This document shows positions 60,084 through 64,000 of a stretch of DNA of 64,000 nucleotides, piece after piece. A program made the position numbers and the translations under genes. Origin of the DNA: Bombilactobacillus mellis (GTDB lineage: Bacteria; Bacillota; Bacilli; Lactobacillales; Lactobacillaceae). A model generated the notes under the pieces. It ran no database searches, was not told where the DNA came from, and was given only the letters and a program-made list of their open reading frames with translations. The stretch lies in NCBI RefSeq assembly GCF_000967245.1, contig NZ_KQ033878.1:186001-250000 (forward strand). Direction: 5' to 3'. Position 1 is the first letter of the stretch. Each line of letters begins with the position of its first letter.

Positions 60084-60572
60084 TTACAAATTTTTAACCA
60101 TGTTGTACCACTTTTCATCTGCGTGTTGGGACGCCGACAATCCTTCATTAATATAACCATTCGCTTCATAAAAAGGAATTAAGGTTGCTAAACAAGTTAA
60201 AGTTATTGCCTGACGTTTTTGAGAGCGGGCTACTTGAGCTAATTGCGTAAGTAACTGCGTACCTATCTTATGACGCCGATAGGGCTGAGCAACCGCCAAA
60301 CTCAAAACTGTTTGATAGTCATCACTTTTGTTATTAGATAAAGTATGCTGATATAATTCATCAGCTAAATAACGTTGCGAAAAAGTGGGGCCGACAATAT
60401 AACCCAGTATTTCTTCCTGCTTGGCAGCTACAATAAAGGTCTCTGGAATGTTCTCAATTCTTTCTTTCATGGCTGCACGACTGGCTGCTTCTGCGGGCGA
60501 AAATCCTTGATTTTCAATTTTCATTATTGCTTCCCAATCTTTTGGCTGTACTTGGCGAAAATGAATCTTCAT
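60084..60572 (-). CDS. GNAT-family N-acetyltransferase
   Basis: A 162-residue GNAT protein with the acetyl-CoA loop in VAQPYRRHKIGTQLLTQLA and the C-terminal CLATLIPFYEANGYINEG, typical of arylalkylamine-type members. The ribosome-binding site AGAAGGA is some 13 bp from the ATG, a long spacing. It is cotranscribed with the downstream GNAT gene. The substrate is not inferable. Confidence 0.88.
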   Translation of the reverse strand: MKIHFRQVQPKDWEAIMKIENQGFSPAEAASRAAMKERIENIPETFIVAAKQEEILGYIVGPTFSQRYLADELYQHTLSNNKSDDYQTVLSLAVAQPYRRHKIGTQLLTQLAQVARSQKRQAITLTCLATLIPFYEANGYINEGLSASQHADEKWYNMVKNL

Positions 60573-60770
60573 AAGAATTTTAAGTCCTTCTTTTATTACT
60601 AATATAGTTGAATTTTTACTAAAATAAGTGTCATCATCATGTTATATTGCTCAATACTGATTTATTTACTATTTAAATTTAAGTAACGACAGATGCTGCA
60701 GCAGTATAAACTAATTACCCTAATTCCTACCAATCTTTATTATCTTAAAAAATTCTCTTATTATTAATTT

Positions 60771-60802
60771 AAAAAGTGCTACATCAACATGCGGCACTTT
60801 TT
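60771..60802. terminator. Terminator after the PspC gene
   Basis: AAAAAGTGC and GCACTTTTT arms with a 14-nt loop. On the minus strand it follows the pspC-like gene by about 35 bp. Confidence 0.78.
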
Positions 60803-60836
60803 CTGTAAATTTTCTTCATTTCTCTGAAGCAAAGTA

Positions 60837-61037
60837 TTAACTGATATACTGATCAGGTTTTTCCATTAATAACCACAATACCAGATAAATTATCACTCCG
60901 GGAAAAGCAGGCGTAATTGTCAATAATAACCACAGTACGCGTAGAACATTGGCGTTCCAACCAAAATGCTCGGCAATTCCGCCTAAAACTCCAGCAATTT
61001 TATAATTAGTTCCGGAACGTTTCCAAGAAATATGCAT
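60837..61037 (-). CDS. PspC-domain membrane protein
   Basis: A 66-residue protein that is a single PspC domain: an RSGTNYKIAGVLGGIAEHFG segment, then hydrophobic segments around residues 28-58. In other bacteria PspC-type proteins sense envelope stress, but the short Firmicute forms are uncharacterised. I chose the ATG at 61037 (AGAGGTGA upstream); the GTG at 61046 lies in that site. Confidence 0.88.
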   Translation of the reverse strand: MHISWKRSGTNYKIAGVLGGIAEHFGWNANVLRVLWLLLTITPAFPGVIIYLVLWLLMEKPDQYIS

Positions 61038-61170
61038 TAAACTCACCTCTTTAGAATTAATTCTTATTGATTTTAAAACATGACAATTATAGTATTATTA
61101 TAATTCATTTAAAACAATTCCTCAGCTCTTTACTTAATATCGACATTATTTTAACAATTTTAACTTGGGG

Positions 61171-61199
61171 TTGCTTTTTTTAATTAAATCCTTTATCAT
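61171..61199 (+). promoter_or_regulatory. Promoter of the transporter leader
   Basis: TTGCTT (61171-61176), 17-bp spacer, TATCAT (61194-61199). The predicted start near 61206 places the small ORF and attenuator in the transcript. Confidence 0.55.
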
Positions 61200-61232
61200 T
61201 ATTTCTAAGATATTTATAAGGAGTTTTTAATA

Positions 61233-61328
61233 ATGACTATTCAATTAAACTCACAGTTAAATATTGGTACTTATTACTTTGGGTATTTTCAGTCAAGCAA
61301 TCTGAAATGCCTGAAGATTTTGATGTAA
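61233..61328 (+). CDS. 31-codon aromatic-rich ORF: leader peptide or frameshifted small gene
   Basis: ATG at 61233 lies 9 bp after AAGGAG. The peptide has 31 residues and includes the cluster TYYFGYF. If one base were added at the T/G run near 61281 the frame would continue as WVFSVKQSEMPEDFDVKF and stop at TAA near 61337, which looks more like a natural C terminus. So it is either a leader peptide controlling the downstream attenuator or a small gene broken by a 1-bp deletion. Confidence 0.45.
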   Translation: MTIQLNSQLNIGTYYFGYFQSSNLKCLKILM

Positions 61329-61337
61329 AATTTTAAG

Positions 61338-61422
61338 GCCGCACAGATTGCTTTCAACTGTGCGGCGCATGTGTAGATTGACTCCTTCTCTTGCCCTCAC
61401 AGTTTATTGTGAGGCTTTTTTT
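61338..61422 (+). promoter_or_regulatory. Attenuator-like tandem hairpins before the transporter
   Basis: Hairpin 1 (61338-61366) has perfect 9-bp arms GCCGCACAG/CTGTGCGGC. Hairpin 2 (61393-61415) has arms CTCACA/TGTGAG and is followed by seven T, an intrinsic terminator 25 bp before the transporter start. CTGTG of hairpin 1 could also pair with CACAG of the terminator, giving a possible antiterminator. Confidence 0.6.
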
Positions 61423-61447
61423 ATTAAATTAATGAGGTGAAAGATCT

Positions 61448-62491
61448 ATGCAAATTTCTGGTAAAAAAATTATTATGAATACTTTAAATGGCCTTTCTAC
61501 TGGAATCATCGTGGCCTTAGTTCCCGGAGCACTTTTAAATCAACTAATCAAAGCTTTGGTTCCCAGTTTTCCAGCATTATCCATTATTCTAACCATGACT
61601 AGTTTAGCTACAATTATGCTTCCTGTAGTCAGTGCCGCTTGTGTGGGCATGATTGGAAAGTTATCACCAATTCAAACTACTTCATTAGCTTTAGCAGCCG
61701 TTTGTGGAGCAGGCAATTTTCATTTCACTAAACAAGGATTTTCGGCCATGGGTTCAGGGGATGTTATTAATATTGCAGTAACCATCATGGTTGGTTATCT
61801 TTTAATCGAATTGTTAGGAGCAAAATTCAAAGCTTATACTGTTTTACTTTTGCCAACTCTCGTTTTACTCATTGGTGGCGGAATTGGTATGTTAACTTTC
61901 AAACCGGTACAGGCGATTACTACTTTCATTGGTATGATTATTGCACATCTAACTAATCTTCAACCTATACTGACAGGTGCCATAATGGGAGTTGCTTTTG
62001 CGCTGCTAATTGTTTCCCCGATTTCTTCTGTGGGGATTGCGACCGCTGTTGGTATTCATGGAATTGCTTCCGGATCCGCTAATTTGGGCATTACTGCTGC
62101 CAGCTTCGCGTTAGCTATTTATGGTTGGAAAGCTAATTCTTGGGGAACTTCTTTAGCTCATTTTCTCGGATCACCTAAAATGCAAATGGCTAATTTAATG
62201 ACCAAACCCAAACTCTTATTACCGCTAATGATTAATGCAGCACTTATGGGTGGTATTGGCAGTATCTTTAACGTTGGTGGTTCTGCTACTAGTGCCGGCT
62301 TTGGCTTTTCCGGTTTAATCGGCCCGATTGCAGCCTTGAATAGTTGGGGAAGTAATACAAGTGGTCAAATTATTCTAGTAACAATCCTGTTTTTGATCGC
62401 CCCGATTATTTTAGGTTTATTGAGCAATTATATTTTTAATAACAAGTTACATTATTTTTCAGCACAAGATTTTGCTTTAAATTACGAGTAA
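61448..62491 (+). CDS. PTS_EIIC_2-type membrane transporter
   Basis: A 347-residue protein with about ten hydrophobic helices and many glycines, resembling the PTS_EIIC_2 family (annotated as PTS subunit IIC though usually without IIA or IIB). Family-like segments include GLSTGIIVALVPGALLNQL, VCGAGNFHFTKQGF and GGSATSAGFGFSGLIGPI. GAGGTGA lies 7 bp before the ATG. No EIIA/EIIB gene is near. The substrate is unknown. Confidence 0.8.
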   Translation: MQISGKKIIMNTLNGLSTGIIVALVPGALLNQLIKALVPSFPALSIILTMTSLATIMLPVVSAACVGMIGKLSPIQTTSLALAAVCGAGNFHFTKQGFSAMGSGDVINIAVTIMVGYLLIELLGAKFKAYTVLLLPTLVLLIGGGIGMLTFKPVQAITTFIGMIIAHLTNLQPILTGAIMGVAFALLIVSPISSVGIATAVGIHGIASGSANLGITAASFALAIYGWKANSWGTSLAHFLGSPKMQMANLMTKPKLLLPLMINAALMGGIGSIFNVGGSATSAGFGFSGLIGPIAALNSWGSNTSGQIILVTILFLIAPIILGLLSNYIFNNKLHYFSAQDFALNYE

Positions 62492-62567
62492 TACTCGGTA
62501 AAACCAAATTTAGCAATTACTTTTTTAGATAACAGTATTATCCTCCAAATTAGAGAAAGTCTAAATT

Positions 62568-63097
62568 ATGAGCAGCTATAACCCGAAAACTCAGACAATT
62601 AATTTAGCTATGTGAGCATTGAGCCACATTTCTTGAAATAAATTTCCGTTAAGACCCTTTTTAAAAAAATTAAATCCTAGCACAGGGACTTTCTATAAAC
62701 ATTTTTACAATAAAAATGATTTCTTCATTGCTGTCGATATCCCAGTAAATTTATCAAGAGACCCTTTCCGTTTCAGCAAGCAAATTCTGATCCACAGATT
62801 GTCTCCTTTAAAATTGGGTTGATCTTTATTAAATACCCTATGTAACCTTATTTGATAAACCGTTTATTTTCAATCCTCATATCAATAGTATTTATCAGCA
62901 ACCATACAATTTAGCAAGTAAGTTGGAATTATATGATTTAACCAAAAAATTATTGCCGACTTAATACCTGCAACCACTATGCAGTCCAGTTTTTTATCAA
63001 AATTTAATTATTTATTTAAGGTTACATCTGGTTCATTAAAAATCAGGTCACTTTGCCAAATAAAAATTTATTACAGGAAAACCTGCAACAATTTTAG
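62568..63097 (+). pseudogene. Decayed TetR-family regulator
   Basis: One frame from ATG 62568 reads MSSYNPKTQTINLAM, stop (62613), ALSHIS, stop (62634), then NKFPLRPFLKKLNPSTG and TFYKHFYNKNDFFIAV, an unmistakable TetR helix-turn-helix with YKHF. The frame fails later; fragments such as YDLTKKLLPT appear in shifted frames, and a plausible C terminus LLQENLQQF ends at TAG 63095-63097. The total length of about 176 codons fits a TetR protein. It lies directly before the flavodoxin-fold pseudogene. Confidence 0.75.
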
Positions 63098-63125
63098 ATA
63101 AAAATTAGTCGGGCATCAATCAATT

Positions 63126-63635
63126 TTAATTAGCTATTATCATCCTTACGTTAACAGTTTTCATAACATCGAATTAAAAGCTCTGGAATAAAATTTATAA
63201 CAGTATAGCAACCATATCAGTTTTTGGACCGCTATCAGAATTATTTCATTAAGACCCAATCCATGATCTGCTCGGGATATTATTTTTATTACTCCTATTT
63301 GGGGGAATGAAATTCCAGAAATGTTAAAAGATTGCATCAATAAAGTAAAAAAGAAGGAGATGGTTTCATCCACATTGTTACACGCAAAAGTATTAAGAGC
63401 ATATTAACTAATATCAAACAAGGCATATGTCTTACCACCTCAACTTCACCTACCAGCTAATATTGTTTATGCTCAGGAAAGGACCACAAAAATTTTTTAT
63501 GCGCCAGACTTATTAGCCCTTCTCATTGGCAAAATTGGGGAATATGAACCCTTCCACTCGCCAAAGTCATAAACGGTTTTTTTAGAATACTTCTATCCCC
63601 CAACAAAGATAAAGTTTTCAGCCATTTAGGATAAA
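63126..63635 (+). pseudogene. Decayed flavodoxin-fold NAD(P)H oxidoreductase
   Basis: Plus-strand fragments in several frames line up with the Flavodoxin_2/NAD(P)H dehydrogenase fold: LISYYHPYVNSFHNIELKAL at about 63126, IIFITPIWGNEIPEMLKDC at about 63273 (the PxWW-type motif), ILTNIKQGICLTTSTSPTS at about 63398, and an SPNKDKVFSHLG-like end near 63630. At least four stops and frameshifts separate them. It was probably controlled by the adjacent TetR remnant. The 3' limit is approximate. Confidence 0.7.
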
Positions 63636-63656
63636 TCAACAAGACAATCTTCAACA

Positions 63657-63688
63657 AAAAACTTCGGTTTAATAAACCGAAGTTTTTT
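63657..63688. terminator. asd terminator
   Basis: AAACTTCGGTTTA and TAAACCGAAGTTT arms with T and A runs, immediately after the asd stop codon on the minus strand. Confidence 0.88.
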
Positions 63689-63690
63689 AC

Positions 63691-64000
63691 TTAAGCTTTA
63701 TTATTTGGGACTTGCACTAAATGATCGCGAACCAAACATTCTGCAATGGCTACTGTATTGCTAGCCGCACCTTTTAACAAATTATCGGCAACGACCCACA
63801 TTTGAAAGGCACCATTATTTTCTTGATCAGGACGGATGCGGCCGACAAAAGTTTCTCTTTTACCAGCAGCAGTCAATGGCTGAGGGTAAAGCTGTTGTTG
63901 CGGATTATCTTGCAAAATTAAACCTGAGGTTTTGGCAATTTCCGCTTGAATTTCCGGAACAGATGCTCCTTTGTCTTCAACCACAAAGTAAACTGATTCT
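63691..64000 (-). CDS. asd: Aspartate-semialdehyde dehydrogenase, C-terminal part (partial)
   Basis: The frame runs through the right edge of the window, so only about the last 103 residues are present. They contain EDKGASVPEIQAE, FVGRIRPDQEN and MWVVADNLLKGAASNTV, the conserved C-terminal blocks of Asd, which makes aspartate semialdehyde for lysine/diaminopimelate, threonine and methionine. A GTG at 63984 is internal, not the start. Confidence 0.93.
   Translation of the reverse strand, partial: ESVYFVVEDKGASVPEIQAEIAKTSGLILQDNPQQQLYPQPLTAAGKRETFVGRIRPDQENNGAFQMWVVADNLLKGAASNTVAIAECLVRDHLVQVPNNKA

Noticed and set aside
63161-63373. 70-residue minus-strand ORF near the right end
   Set aside because: It is the antisense shadow of the plus-strand flavodoxin-fold pseudogene, whose fragments match a known fold.

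Overview
The window is an AT-rich chromosomal segment from a low-GC Firmicute, almost certainly a Lactobacillaceae lactic acid bacterium. The evidence is gene order (mraZ-rsmH-ftsL-PBP2X-mraY-murD-murG-divIB-ftsA-ftsZ-sepF-ylmG; mreBCD-minCD; radC-folC-valS; nifS-thiI; ezrA/rpsD; an F1Fo-ATPase operon flanked by DUF1146 and an Mbl-epuA-yidD-DUF2969-rodA block) and T-box control of valS and of an amino-acid ABC transporter. I would not name a genus from this alone. There is no CRISPR array, prophage or intact insertion sequence.

Layout. 1-11.7 kb: the division and cell wall (dcw) cluster on the minus strand, opening with an MraZ operator of three GTGG boxes spaced 10 bp apart. A short DUF4044 membrane-protein gene starting at TTG is divergent from it. 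12.1-14.5 kb: a polar amino-acid ABC transporter under a T-box whose best specifier candidate is CAC (His). 14.5-18.4 kb: minD, minC, mreD, mreC, mreB, with a terminator-like hairpin between mreB and mreC. 18.5-23.5 kb: radC, folC and valS with its T-box. 23.5-27.8 kb: thiI, nifS, ezrA. 27.8-30.9 kb (plus strand): rpsD with a structured leader, rarA, a small membrane protein and a universal stress protein. 31-34.2 kb: rodA, DUF2969, yidD, epuA, mbl and DUF1146. 34.4-41 kb: atpBEFHAGDC. 41-45.2 kb: upp, tsaC, prmC, prfA, tdk. 45.3-46.6 kb (plus): murT, without gatD beside it.

From 46.7 kb onward the window is accessory: a serine hydrolase, a heterodimeric ABC exporter with one degenerate ATP site, a CPBP protease, two solitary tRNA genes (Glu-CUC and Gln-CUG) each with its own near-consensus promoter, a YjeM-like permease with a C69 dipeptidase, a TetR/TauE divergent pair around a long palindrome, a ProX-like deacylase, two GNAT acetyltransferases and a PspC protein. 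Next comes a PTS_EIIC_2-type membrane protein behind an unusual leader: promoter, Shine-Dalgarno site, 31-codon aromatic-rich ORF, hairpin, terminator. The stretch 62.57-63.64 kb looks empty but holds two decayed genes, a TetR-family regulator and a flavodoxin-fold NAD(P)H oxidoreductase. The window ends inside asd.

Most of the core genes serve one programme: peptidoglycan precursor synthesis (murD, murG, mraY, murT), septal and lateral wall synthesis (PBP2X, RodA, MreBCD, Mbl), divisome assembly (FtsZ, FtsA, SepF, EzrA, FtsL, DivIB) and site selection (MinCD). The least explained items are the attenuator-like leader at 61.2-61.4 kb, the solitary murT and the pseudogene pair.
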